A stretch of 64,000 nucleotides of DNA, taken from contig JAHRBS010000007.1 of NCBI GenBank assembly GCA_024305745.1, positions 1-64,000 of the forward strand. The letters are read 5' to 3'. A program made the position numbers and the translations under genes. The stretch is from Polyporus tsugae. Its lineage: Eukaryota > Basidiomycota > Agaricomycetes > Polyporales > Polyporaceae. Below the pieces are notes generated by a model. It saw only the letters and a program-made list of their open reading frames with translations, was not told the DNA's origin and did not search any database. This document shows, in pieces, positions 32,541 through 43,660 of this stretch; the stretch's first letter is position 1, and every line of letters begins with the position of its first letter.

Positions 32541-35026
32541 ATGGACTGCCAAAAGTCCCCGCTCGCCCCCTCCCCCACCGACGACGACCTCTCCCCTCCT
32601 CGCTCCTCCCCCGTCCCAGACATAGCCATGGCGGCCGTCGTCGCCCCTTCCACCTTCACTGCGCCTCCGAATGACCCCCGCAACGCGTCCGCCGCCAGCT
32701 CAGGCGTCGGCAAGACGCGTTATCGTCCTGCCCCAGCCAAGACCTTCCAGTGTCGAGGTTACGGCGAGTGCAGGATGGTCTTCAGCAGGAGCGAGCATTT
32801 GGCCAGGCACATCAGGTACGCACCCCTCTCTTCCTGACGCCAGGGCTTCCCCCCTTTCCCCGCTTTCTCTTCCCTACGCGTCTTTTTTCTCCTTCCGAAC
32901 CGCCCGCGTCCCGACGCCGCCACGCTCACCAACGCCTACCTCTTCCCAGAAAGCACACTGGCGAGCGCCCATTCACCTGCCACTGCTCAAAGCAGTTCTC
33001 TCGCCTCGACAACCTCCGCCAACATGCCCAGACCGTCCACGCCGACAAGCAGGACCAGAACGAGCGCATGATGCAGGAGCTCACCTCCCTTCACGCAAAC
33101 ATGACCGCCGCCTCCAAGGGCAGCGGTTCCCGTGCAAAGCGCCCTGGGACAGCCTCAAACCCCTCCGCCGGTTCCCCCACCTCCAACCCCTCTCTCAACG
33201 GCTCCATTCCCTCCATGGCCGTCAAGACGGAAGACGGTTCCCACGCTCTCCTCCCCATGTCTCAGCGCCCCGGCACCTCCACCGGCTACGAGGGGGCCAA
33301 TTTTCTCCAACCAGGTAGTAATTCGTGGCACATCCAGACCTCCGACGTCGATCGTCCAATTCAGCGCCCCACAAACAGCCATTCCTTTCGTGACCCCGGC
33401 CAGTCCTTTCGTGCCCCAGCCTCCGCATCATCAGCTTCTCCCTCCGGCTCCGCCTCTCTCATCCACCAGCAGCACCAGCACCACTCGGGCCAGTCCTTTC
33501 TCGTCCCCTCCGCCTCCACATTCAACTTCAGTCTCCCCGATATCCCATCCGCCGCTCGCCCAGGATCTAGCAGCAGCCCTTCAGCAGCAGCAGCCTCAGC
33601 GTCAGAGTCCTCACGATCCCTCCCACCCCTCAGCGCGGTCGTCGCCTCATCCCTCCCTCCCGTCCGGGCTCTCCCACCCCCACCCGGGTCCTCTCCCCTT
33701 GCGCCCTTCTCCGCCGCATCACAACAGCAACAACCCCTCACACACTCATCCGTACTTCCTCCACCAACACCCACAGGCCCATATTTCGGACAGCGACCCT
33801 CAACAGCTGTACGCCCAGGCACCGCTCCCGCCTCATACTACTACCCACCAAGGTCTGCCGGCCTCGGCGCTTTCGCTTCAGGAGCTGGAGCACTACCAAG
33901 CCTGGGCCCGCCTCGGGGGTCAGAGCTATCCCTACGGTTTGCAATCGGAGCTGGACGGCTCGGCGGCGGGCTCGAGCCCATACGCCGACTCGGCGGCGGC
34001 TATGGAGGCGGCGGCGAGGATGCAGGAGGAGCAGACGAACCGACGTCGCCAGGCGGATACGACTCCCCATTTTCCTTCCACGCACCCGCAACAGGCGGGT
34101 CAGCCGCACCGTCGTACCCCCCCGAATCCTCGCCAGCTTTCCGGTACGCACCTGGCGCGTCAAACCCTCGCAAACGACCTTACTCTGGATCCGACGACGA
34201 TGACGGCCCACGTGAACGCGGCGAACGGATCGGCGGAGATGCACTTGGCCGCCCAGTTAGCAGCAGCGGCCGCGAATACGACTACGGGTCAGAATCTCGG
34301 CCCCAGTCTCGACGACTCTCCGTCATGGAACTCTGCAATGACCCACCTGCAGATGCAGCAGCAGCTCGACCATTTGTACCGCTATCAGGCCCATCAGGCG
34401 GTCCGTCAGCAACAGGTGCACTCTCGCGGCCCACCACATCATCCGGACTCGTCACGTCCGCCGCGCAACTCGCACTCGTCGATCGGGCCAGTCTCAGCCC
34501 CCCTCCGGCAGCAGCTGGCGCAGAACCCGCACATGGCGGCCCAGGCGAATCACTATTCGCTCGAGCTGCACAGGCAGCAGCAGGAGCAGCTCCGGCAGCG
34601 GCTTCAGCAGCGCGAGGAGACGGCGGAGCGGGAGCGGCGGAATTCGGAGGAGGAGTACCTGAGGCAGCACTTCGCGGTGTATGGTTCGGGGGCCCCGCTT
34701 TCGGGCAGCCCGCACCCCATGGGCGCGGCGGCAGCGTATTTCCCTCAGCATCAGCAGGGGGACAACTACCAGGATGGGCTCAGTCACGTTCGCCATCCTT
34801 CTCACCCTCACCCGCAGCCTCTCCACGCTCATTCGGGGCCTCATCACCCCCAGCAGGTCATGCATCTGCAGCCGCACCTGGCTCACCAGGCGATCTTGGA
34901 CGCGGGCTATCCCCTCCCGGACGGCGTGGGCCAGGATCCCCTGGAGTTGGGGGTGCTGGGGCCGGAGGGGAGTCCCGCGGGAATGATCAAGTACGAATCC
35001 CCGCTGCCGTTGGAATGAGGGCGTAG
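32541..35026 (+). CDS. C2H2 zinc-finger transcription factor
   Basis: Exons 32541-32815 and 32950-35026 join in phase to 783 aa; the 134-bp intron splits the link between two fingers. Finger 1: Cys71, Cys77, His90, His94. Finger 2: Cys102, Cys104, His117, His122, with the short C-x-C spacing. The text [20 protein letters not shown] and [15 protein letters not shown] places it near the Msn2/Adr1/Com2-like two-finger group. The long tail is low complexity but holds islands I associate with basidiomycete members: [65 protein letters not shown] and [16 protein letters not shown]. Odd: a second frame is open across most of exon 2 and looks the better coding frame after ~34500, so the C-terminus is uncertain. 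Confidence 0.85.
33132..35018 (+). other. 628-codon second open frame overlapping the zinc-finger exon
   Basis: Shifted by +1 from the zinc-finger frame and free of stops for 1,887 nt. It reads as a Gln/His/Pro-rich protein with a heptad-like stretch ([17 protein letters not shown]) and ends [11 protein letters not shown]. In the stretch I read codon by codon (34500-34680), this frame has G/C-rich third positions while the zinc-finger frame there has A-rich ones and gives Ala/Gly runs. It could be the true C-terminus after a frame change, a dual-coding segment, or a by-product of high GC. Confidence 0.4.
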
Positions 35027-38000
35027 GCGGCGCGTCGACCTCGACCTCGACGTTGCCGTCGGTCTCTCTCCCGCTCGCGTGGCGTCGTCCGTCCTGCTCT
35101 CGGCCGCGTAGGACGGGCGGAGGGCGGGCGCGTCGCATCGCGTCGATACCCCGTCTCCCTGTCTGGCTCGCTCCCGTCCCGTCTTGCGTCGGTCGTCTAC
35201 CCAAGTATTCAGTTTGGTCTTGCGTCTACTTCTTTCTCGGTCGTCCCGGTCTCGGTTACCCCCTCTGTGTGTTTCTTGTGACGTACGTTGATTTACTCGT
35301 ATATATCTATCGTATATCATCGCTTCCGCACACATACCATACTGTACATACCTGTCGCGCACATCGCCTCTAATCAGTGCTTCCCCCATTCGTGTTCGTG
35401 TTCGTGTTAGGCGTTGACCCCCGCGCGCGCAGCTTGGCGTGCCCCCGCAGTTCCGCTCACTCGCACCACCACAAAACCGATATCCGCATTAATTGGCACG
35501 TCTTTGCACCGCTCTCGCCCATATTCCCCCCTTCCACTTCCGCTTCGTATGCGTCTTATGTTTTGTATGTAGTCTTTATGTCGTTAAGCGTTTCCCCGGG
35601 GAGTCTTCCTCTGCGTACATACACGTACATATACTGACCGCCCCGCAACTGTGTGTCCTTTTTTTTCCGTTCTTCTCGCGACATTCCTGTTCTAATAGCT
35701 CCATGTGTCATGTCCGTTTCCGAAAAAACAAACGCTGTAAGCTCGTACGTATACTTGGTGGAAGAATATATACAACGCCGCAGCGCGGGGTGGTCGCGTG
35801 TAAAACCTCCAGTCCAGAGTCGTACGTCCGGAGTCCCTCGGGGCTCCTGACGGGATATCGTGTGTCGTGTGCTGCCCGCGGGACCCTAAGTACATAGCCT
35901 GAGTAAATATACTCAAGTATGTTGAGAATCGCCGATAGTCGAGTTCCGGTGGGATGGACGCGTGCACCGTTGACACGGACAAGGCGTACTTATCGTCACG
36001 GTACCGGTGGGAGCGTCGCGGTCGCCGGGTGTTGCGACGGTCGACGTCTGCGCGGTCTTGGGGTGGCGCCGCCGGGATGCTGTAGTTGCTATACTTAAGT
36101 ACTACTACCTGTGTGCCGGGCATGCGCACGGGCATTTGCTGTCGCGTTCGAAGCTGTCGAATTCATATTGTGAGGAAGTGCTTATGTATGTATGTAACCA
36201 CACGACGGTCGCGCAGCCGGACCGTCCCTGAAACGACGTCGTCCACCGAGTAAGTACATTTGAATTGCCGGGCCCCGGGTGGGGAGCGTCCGAGTCGCTG
36301 CGGTCCGGAGAGCACGCCGTCATGATCAGTGGACGGTCCGGATCGGCGGCCTCGCGCGGCGGGTTTGGCTTTCCATTTCCAGTGACTCGGATCGCGTTCG
36401 TTAAGTATTGGCTCGAGATCGGACTCGGGAGTCGGGCGGGACAACGGTCACGGTGGCCAGGTACTTACTGCGGATCCCACTCCGGGAGGCGGCGGCTGGG
36501 GACGTCGACGTCGGTGATGCGCATGCATGCGTCCTGCGCGGCATGCGAGCGATGGGCATGCCCGGCGATAGTACCGGTGCAAGCAAGATCTCTTGATCTG
36601 TGGAGAACTCGAAGATCGTCGAGGTTCAAACACTATGCCGCTGGTCACCGGTCACCGGTCACCGCTGGTCAAGGGTCGTTGCCCTTAGCAGGGTCGACTC
36701 GTAAAACAGATGTTTGAGGGCCGGCGGTGGCACTAACGCCAGCGGCTACGAGGGAAAGTCTGGAAGTTCTGAATGTACTTGTGTGCTTACGGTGACCCTT
36801 GTGACGACACAGGGGCAACCAGTAGAGTGGGGCGTATTATTCTGTGATAGACCGCGTTGGAAGGGGCTGCGGACGCTGACTCCGAGTCGGAGGGCCAGTG
36901 GTCGTCTTAACCAACCCGCTGGCGCCCAGAGCTGTGTCCGCGTTAACACGCTCCATCGCCGGTCCGCGCTCGCGGGAGAACTCCACCGGCGCGAAATCGA
37001 ATGCGCGCTGTCTCCCCGAACGCTGCTACGTAAGTAAGTATACCGGCGCATGGGTCGTCCATGTCAGACTTGGCGCGATGCAGGCGAGATAGTCAGCATG
37101 GGGTACCGGCCACTACCGTGAACGAGGCCAGCGTCAGGAAAGCAACTCGCGCGCCCGTCGGCCCGGTGGTTGGGCAGTGGGCTACGGCTGGGTGAGTCAA
37201 GGGCGAGTCCGTCCCCGTTTGCGCTCCCGTCATCTTACCGCCATCTGGGACGGTGTTCGACGCTGGGTTTCCAACCTCTGACGGGTTTGGAGCTCGCGCT
37301 GCCCACCGACATCAACGTCAACCCTTGCTCTCATCAACCGCAGTCTGAGAAGGAGATCGCCCACTCCATTTGTCGACATCTTCCGAGCCGGCGACCGAGG
37401 TCCAGAAGCCAGGTCATCCGCACCCGGAACGGCGCCCCTCTTGATAGCCTTCAGGTACCGTCCTGTCCGCATAACATCGACCGGACCCAATTCGTTTACT
37501 CGCTCCTTCCAGCTCTGTCCACCCGCGTCCATGGCGACCTGTCAGAACAACGTCCTCTATGCCTTCCTCTGCCCCATATACCCCAGCCAGCTCGACAGAG
37601 CCGCTCAGTGCTGCCTATTCAATCTCGACCACAGCCCTGCTTGATCTGATATCCAACAAAACAAATCCCAAGATCGTGATGAGGCGTGGATGAGGCGCAC
37701 AAAAGTCCGAGCGATCACAGATTCAAGATGTCTACCGCCGGTTCTCCCCCCGAGAGCCATGTTCGGGCGGGTCCACTGATCTTTCACACCTTCCCTGGTC
37801 TCTCTCTGCCACTCCCATCGCCCTCTCAGGGTACCCACGACAGGGCTTTCTGTCGCTCCTCGCTGACTCTCTGTCATCCCGCCACCCCTCTCTCCCCCCT
37901 TCGTCGTCCTTTCCCTCGACGTCTTCCCACCCGCCCCTGCCCGACCTTCTCTCTCCTTACCGTCCCAACTCGCCTGTCCCTCCTTCTCAGACAACAGACT

Positions 38001-38191
38001 TGCTTCCCCCCTCCGCGTGTTGGCTACCCGGACCTTGCTTCGCCTCCATGCCTGCTTGCCTGTGTCTGTCTGCCCGACAGTGTCTTCAGTGCTGAACTCG
38101 CTTCCATCCCCTCTCGCTTGCTTCCAGTTCCAGCTCTGGTTGTGCGCCTTATTTCTCCCGTCTCCTCTCCGCCGTCCTCTCGCCCCTCTCT
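35027..38191. other. Intergenic
   Basis: 3.2 kb between the C2H2 gene and the next membrane-protein gene. The first ~700 bp are pyrimidine-rich and likely 3' UTR. No frame with family motifs is seen. The last ~450 bp (37740-38190) are CT-rich, as fungal promoters and leaders often are; a signal-peptide exon for the next gene could hide here. Confidence 0.5.
36643..36663. repeat. Three tandem GGTCACC units
   Basis: GGTCACC occurs three times head to tail, flanked on both sides by CGCTGGTC-like sequence. Each unit pairs with itself, giving a small cluster of inverted half-sites. Non-coding. Confidence 0.7.
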
Positions 38192-39959
38192 ATGAACTTC
38201 ACCGTCGACGACTCCGACCCCTCCATCTCGTACTCTGCCAATGGCTGGGCTGTGCAGTCCCAGAACGACCCCGACCTCGACGAGTTCTTCCAGCAGACGT
38301 ATCATGTCGCCACCCAAGACGGCGCCACGATGTCTTTTCAATTCTCGGGTTCCGCATTCACACTCTATGGGTCCAAAGGTCCGAGCCACGTACGTCTTCT
38401 TTTCGATCTTCTTGCATCCCTTGTCGTAACGCTGAGCTGCACATCTGCTCCCGTCCGCAGGCCGCATTCCAGCTGCAGTTCGATGGCACCATGGTGAACT
38501 TGGACGCGTCCGCCCAGACGACGGCATTCCGGCAAGAGCTCTTCACTCACTCCTTCTCCGCCAATGGCACCGCCGCCCAACATCTCGTCAAGGTCACCGC
38601 GGTTCTCGAGGGAAAGAACAAGTGGCTCGATTTGGACTACGTCACCTTCACGTCCGGCGGGTGCGTCTCTTCGCGATTCCATCTCCCGCTCATGATTTCT
38701 ATTCGCGACGCACGTCGTACAAGATAACTCATGCGCAGCCATCTCCCTTCTCCAGCGGCTCAACGTCGTCTATCGGGACCGCCACCTCCGCACCCCCATG
38801 GCTTACAGAGTACGTACCTTTTCCGTCGCTCTTCGTTTTGCGTTCGGATTTCACTTTCCCCGACGCCTTTCCTTCCTTTGCGTCACCCTTGTTCATGTTT
38901 CTCCGACGGGGATTCTCCCGCCGGAAGTCGTGTTACCCGGGCTGAGATGGGAATGGCGCGGTTGTGGGGTGTGCGCACCCGGCATGCCACAACCTGTGCG
39001 TCCGTCCCCCGATTGAATTTGCTTACATTTTGTTCATCGCGATGAGCCTCTCCGTTCCACACGCACCCGTTTTTGTTCCCCGTCCTTCCTGATCCAGCCC
39101 ACGGGCCACGCCCTGCACGTGGACGTGTCTGCGCGCTTCGGTGCTTCTTCCTTTCCATTCGAGGATCCGTCCAGGACGAGCGCCACGCCAGGTGCTCGCG
39201 TCCTCCTTCTCACTGTCTGATATTCGCGCGACGTGAACTGACCTCGCGCGACTTGCAGCTCATCTCAAAGCACGAGCCTGACAGGCCCCTCAGGCTTCAC
39301 AATGTACGTCTCAGCTCACCTTGACAACATCCCCAGGCACTGAGACAGACGTTCGTTCCCTGCCATTCCCATCCCGAAGACCCTCATCTCCGTCACCAGG
39401 CACGTCGTCAGCATCATCATCATCATCATCGTCCTCCAGCAAAGTCCCGACGATCCTCGCCGCCCTCTTCGGCGCCCTCGTCGCGCTCGCACTCCTCGGC
39501 GTCCTCGCGTGGCTCGTCCTCCGCCGCGTCCTCGCCCGCCACCGCGCGCGCGAGCGCGCCTTCCGCTACGGCCAGTCCTCCGTCAACCCCGCCGCCAGCG
39601 CGGACCCTTCGAGCTTCGTGGGCGGGTACCCGCCGTCCGCGACGTCGGCGTCCGCGAAGAGCCCGCACGAGTCTTCCGCGCTCATGATGCGCGAGCGCGA
39701 ACGCACGACGAGCCCGTACTCGCATGCGCAGCGCGACGGGAGCATGAGCTTCGCGAGCAACGCCGTCGAGATGCAGAGCGCGTCGATCGACGAGCGGGAA
39801 AGGGAGCGGGTGGGGACGCCGGCGACGGCGCTGTCGGGGTCGGGGTCGGGGTCGGGGTCGCGCGGGCTCATGAGCCAGTCGCCGATCGTGTGGACGACGA
39901 GGAAGATGGGCCATAGGGGCGATGCGGACTCGTTGAGGACAGACTTCTTGCAGGTGTAG
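38192..39959 (+). CDS. Single-pass membrane protein, beta-sandwich-like ectodomain
   Basis: Firm part: exons 38192-38389 and 38461-38660 joined in phase, reading NFTVDDSDPSISYSANGW, FQQTYHVATQDGA, FSGSAFTLYGSKGPSH, AAFQLQFDGT and LDLDYVTFTSG, a pattern common in Agaricomycete galactose-binding-like ectodomains. A third exon from 38756 (GSTSSIGTATSAPPWLTE) follows. Exons between 39098 and 39380 are uncertain; several phases are possible. The last exon, open to 39959, holds a Ser-rich stretch, a membrane span (ILAALFGALVALALLGVLAW) with LVLRRVLARHRARERA as stop-transfer, and a cytosolic tail rich in Ser. Ligand and role unknown. The start lacks a signal peptide, so an upstream exon may be missing. 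Base 39,838-39,858 is a (GGGGTC)n run coding GSGSGSGS. Confidence 0.7.
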
Positions 39960-41359
39960 TAGACCCTCTGGCTGGCTTGCTGGCTGTTTCTTCTTGCGCG
40001 TCGAGCGGGGGTTTGGGGTTTCTTGCTGTGTCCCTCCACCCCCTCTTCGCCTGTTCGCTTCGTGGTGCGGTCTGCTGAGCCGCCGCGCGCCTTTGTGCGT
40101 ACATACATCGTGGGCATCATCATCGGTTGGACAGTTCCTTAGTCGCTATCCTCGCCCACTGCTATTACGTGTCGCCAGCTACATACATGCTCAGTTTCGC
40201 TACCTGCCACCCACCTGCTGTCCCCTACCTACCTGCTAGTCGCTATTAGTAGTCGCGCGATCGAGCACCCGCTATATATCTGTCTCATGTAATCGAGTAA
40301 GACCCGTGTCGAAGGCCCCGTCATCGTCGCAAGTACATTGACATCTTGCATATATAACTCAATGCTCTTGCTCTTGCTCACAGCGGAACGTGTGGTGGCA
40401 AGTCTGCTCGCGCGGGGATATGCACGGGTTAACGTTCAGACGTTCATCGTCCGCGCCCCGCCCCAAATGCGTCTGTCGTCGTCATAACCCTGCGGGGTGC
40501 TTAAGCCTTAGCGACGCTACCATGTAGAGTCCGTTATCATATTTTTGCCTCAAGCAGCTCGAAGCCGTGTTACTACTTGTCGTTGTCGCACAGGTGCAGC
40601 TTGAGGCGTATCGATATCGATATCGACGTCCATCGCGATGGAGACAAGAGAGACGGGTGTACATACAAGGACTCCGAGGGCTCAAACCTACAAGACAGGT
40701 CGGCAACCGCGGGCATGGCGCGACATTGATCGATATCGGTGTCGTCGGCTTCGATTAATGGACGTCGGTCGCAAGCCTCTGGGGCTCGTAGGTGTGGCGT
40801 TGACCGTGACGACGGTCGTCCTGACCGTGGTTAGCAGCTGATAAATAAGCGTGGAAGGCTTACGGCCCCGCTTGTGCTCGTGGGGCTGACTCGTGCGTAC
40901 GTCCGAGTCGATGGATCCTGATGTCTACGTCGAAGCGCTGTAAGTACTACGTTTCTTTGTCCGGAGTGCTCTCGTTCGCTCCTGATATCAACTAGCTAGC
41001 GTTTGGCTTGAGAAGTAGATACGACCGATCCAACGGGTGCTGCTCTGAATGCCAGTGCGATGTTCACAAGCAAGTACCTGTGCAGACGAGAAGGCCCGTC
41101 GGCGACTCACGATGAGGCGAAGTAGAAGCATCGATATCAGCTTCAAGAGCCTGATACATCGCATTTGACAGGAAGTTATATATGCAAAGCGAACCCAAAC
41201 CCAATGGCAACGGAAACGACGATCATGTCAGCTTCAAGAAAACCGCATCCTAATCGTGCACCTTCGCTCCAAGAAAACATCAAGCACTCCTTACTACTCG
41301 GCACCGACGTAACCACTGGTACCCATTTGACGAGTGGGGTACAGCGACTTGCCACGCAG
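39960..41359. other. Intergenic
   Basis: 1.4 kb between the convergent 3' ends of the membrane-protein gene and the BTB remnant. No gene seen. A TATCGATATCGATATCGA microrepeat lies at ~40610. Confidence 0.5.
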
Positions 41360-42432
41360 TCACTCGCGCCGCCGAGTGCGACGACGGCCGGGTGGCACGG
41401 GCCGTTCACAGGGGGCTGCTTCAAGGCATAATTGGGGTCGGGCCGCATCCGCTGCCACCTTCACGTTCTTCGCGAATTCTGCGCCAAAGATCTCCTCGAT
41501 GAGCCGGTCGCGACCGTCCTCCGCAGCCTCCGGACAGTAATTTCCGGACCTGACGATGCATACATGAAACACCCCGCCGACCCCCAAAAAAAAACTCGAG
41601 GTCAGTACCGTCGTATGCCGTGTCGGCAGAGTCTGCCAGGTTGGATGTTGCACTTGGCACGTTGGCGCATCGATGCGCTCGTTCCATCGCTCGCGGTACT
41701 GGACCACCTCGATCGCGAGATCCAACCCGAGGATCTCGTAATCTTCCTTGTTGAGCCGCGGCGTCATGACCTTCGTGTCCCGCGAGCTGAGGTCCCGCAG
41801 CGCACGGGGGGAGGAACCGCGGGACGTTGTACTCGTGCGCGACGGCGAGCTTGAGCGGCGGGTTCGTCCATGTCATCGATCCCGCGGATCGCCTTGTCGC
41901 GCACGTCTTCGAACTTCCAACGAGCGGCGAGCTTGAGCACGTTCACCCATCGCTTCATGTATGCCGCCCGAACCGCGTCGCTGCGGCCAAAAACAAACGG
42001 ACGCGTTAGCCCAGTGAGGGTGTCACTGTGCTGCCAGCATCGCACAGAAGAAGAGCAATTGCGAGACGTACGTACCCCGAGTCGGACGGTTCTCCAGCCT
42101 CTTTACCAGCGTGAGGAGGCGGGAGGGGCGCGCTATGAGGCACCGCAGGAAGTCGCGGAACTCGGCGGCAGTGACGTCTTCCAATACGTGCGGCTGCTGG
42201 GTGGCGAGCTTGGCCCGGAAGGACTCGAACTGCTCGCAGACGTAGTTGGGGAGACCGAACAGGACGCCGTCAACCTAAAGCACGACGAAGATGAGTGCGA
42301 AATCGCGACAGTGACCATGCAAGGACTCGGAGGCACGGCTTGCGGGAGATTGATGGAAGGACATACTTGGAACTTGGAACTTGACGATTGAAAAGAAAAA
42401 GAGCGGGTCCGTAACGATCGAGTCAGACGTAG
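41360..42432 (-). pseudogene. BTB/POZ gene 3, inactivated
   Basis: Recognisable in order on the minus strand: VTDPLFFFSIVKFQ, VDGVLFGLPNYVCEQ, TAAEFRDFLRCLI, RWVNVLKLAARWKFEDVRD, PPLKLAVAHEYNVPRFLP, EILGLDLAIEVVQYRER and RDRLIEEIFGAEFAKN. They occupy at least three frames. Lesions: a 7-bp tandem duplication (GTTCCAA twice) at the end of exon 1 beside the GTATGT donor; a frameshift between GIDDM and PPLKLA (~41865); another in a C-run near 41810; and no in-frame ATG ahead of the first exon, where a TGA closes the frame. The C-terminal FGAEFA motif survives, so decay is recent. Confidence 0.8.
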
Positions 42433-43249
42433 GCACAGTGGCTGGAGGAGGGGTTCAATGAAGTGACTGAGAGCCGAAGGGGGATGTTTAGCCGTCGCTC
42501 GTCGTGCTGCATTATATATTCCCTGGCGGTCGACAGTTGAAACTGCAGCGGGTGGTGGCAGCTGACAATGCGACGCAGCACGTGTGTCGGCAACCTCTGC
42601 CGCAGCACGCTGGAATAACAGGGCGTCGTTCAGTCCATGTGAGGATCCGGACTGAGAAAGGAAGAGACGTACGGCAAAGCACAACCATACGTCGCTGCGG
42701 CATACTAATGCACTCGAGCATGGGGCCTTGGGTGATGTGACAACTACGGTCTCCCCGAAGATCCTGTCGAGGAAGGTCAGCCAACGGGTACCGGCGCGAA
42801 CTCACCTGAAGTCATTCCCCGGTTCCCCTACTCCTTCTACTCGCCATATACATATCAACATGCACGGGTAACATCGAGGGAAACCATAACGGGTCACCTC
42901 GTCGGTGAATGATGGCGCCGCTCAGCCTCGTAGCGCGATCGGGACTTCCAAGCACACAGCTGTTGGGCGTGCGCTCAAGTTGGCTACCCCTAGCCTATAC
43001 AATACAAGGGTCAGGATGTTGTATCTTTGGCAATGGCCGTGGCCCTCGGTCGGTGGAATAAGGTTCAAAGCTGGAGCGGGAAAGTGGAAACAGGGACAGA
43101 TAGAGTCAGAAGTGCCTCTTGAGCGGGATGCAGAGATCGAACTCGATGCGAGAAGATGATTTGACCACACTCTGAGCTTGAACAACTTCAGACGATGGAA
43201 CTTGCAGGCGAAACCGCTTAATGTTCAGATCCAAAGGTAAGGCAAGGCG

Positions 43250-43660
43250 AGAACTCAAAGACATGTAGACTTGAGGAACGTGCGAATTCAGAACCCAAAG
43301 GAAAGGAACCGACGTGGCGGGAGTGTGCGATGCGAGGGTTGTATATTTATGCGCTGACGTTGCGGTCCGTCCACATGCAGGTGTTCGATTGATTGTATGT
43401 TCCTTGTCGGCCCAGTGCGATGTATCTTGGCCGTCCTGCTGCATCCTGCAGCAATGCATTCCTTGAGAACGTCGTAAGATACCAATGCAGAACTGAACGG
43501 CTCATATGACATTGTCAACGACGGAAGAGAAGTGCTCACTCGCTGCTAAGCTAGCACCAAACATCGACCTAAAACGTCGATGAGGCTTCCTATCTAGTGT
43601 ATGCGAGCACCATTCGATCCGAGTCGGAAGCCCTTCTATCGCATGTGTATTGAAAGATGG
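43250..43660 (-). repeat. Inverted copy of the BTB-1 upstream region
   Basis: Reverse complement matches 8088-8490 over ~400 bp with moderate divergence. On the minus strand it should drive a gene below 43250, yet no BTB exon follows in the next ~800 bp; the nearest is the broken BTB gene at 42432. It is a promoter duplicate separated from, or stripped of, its gene. Confidence 0.8.
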
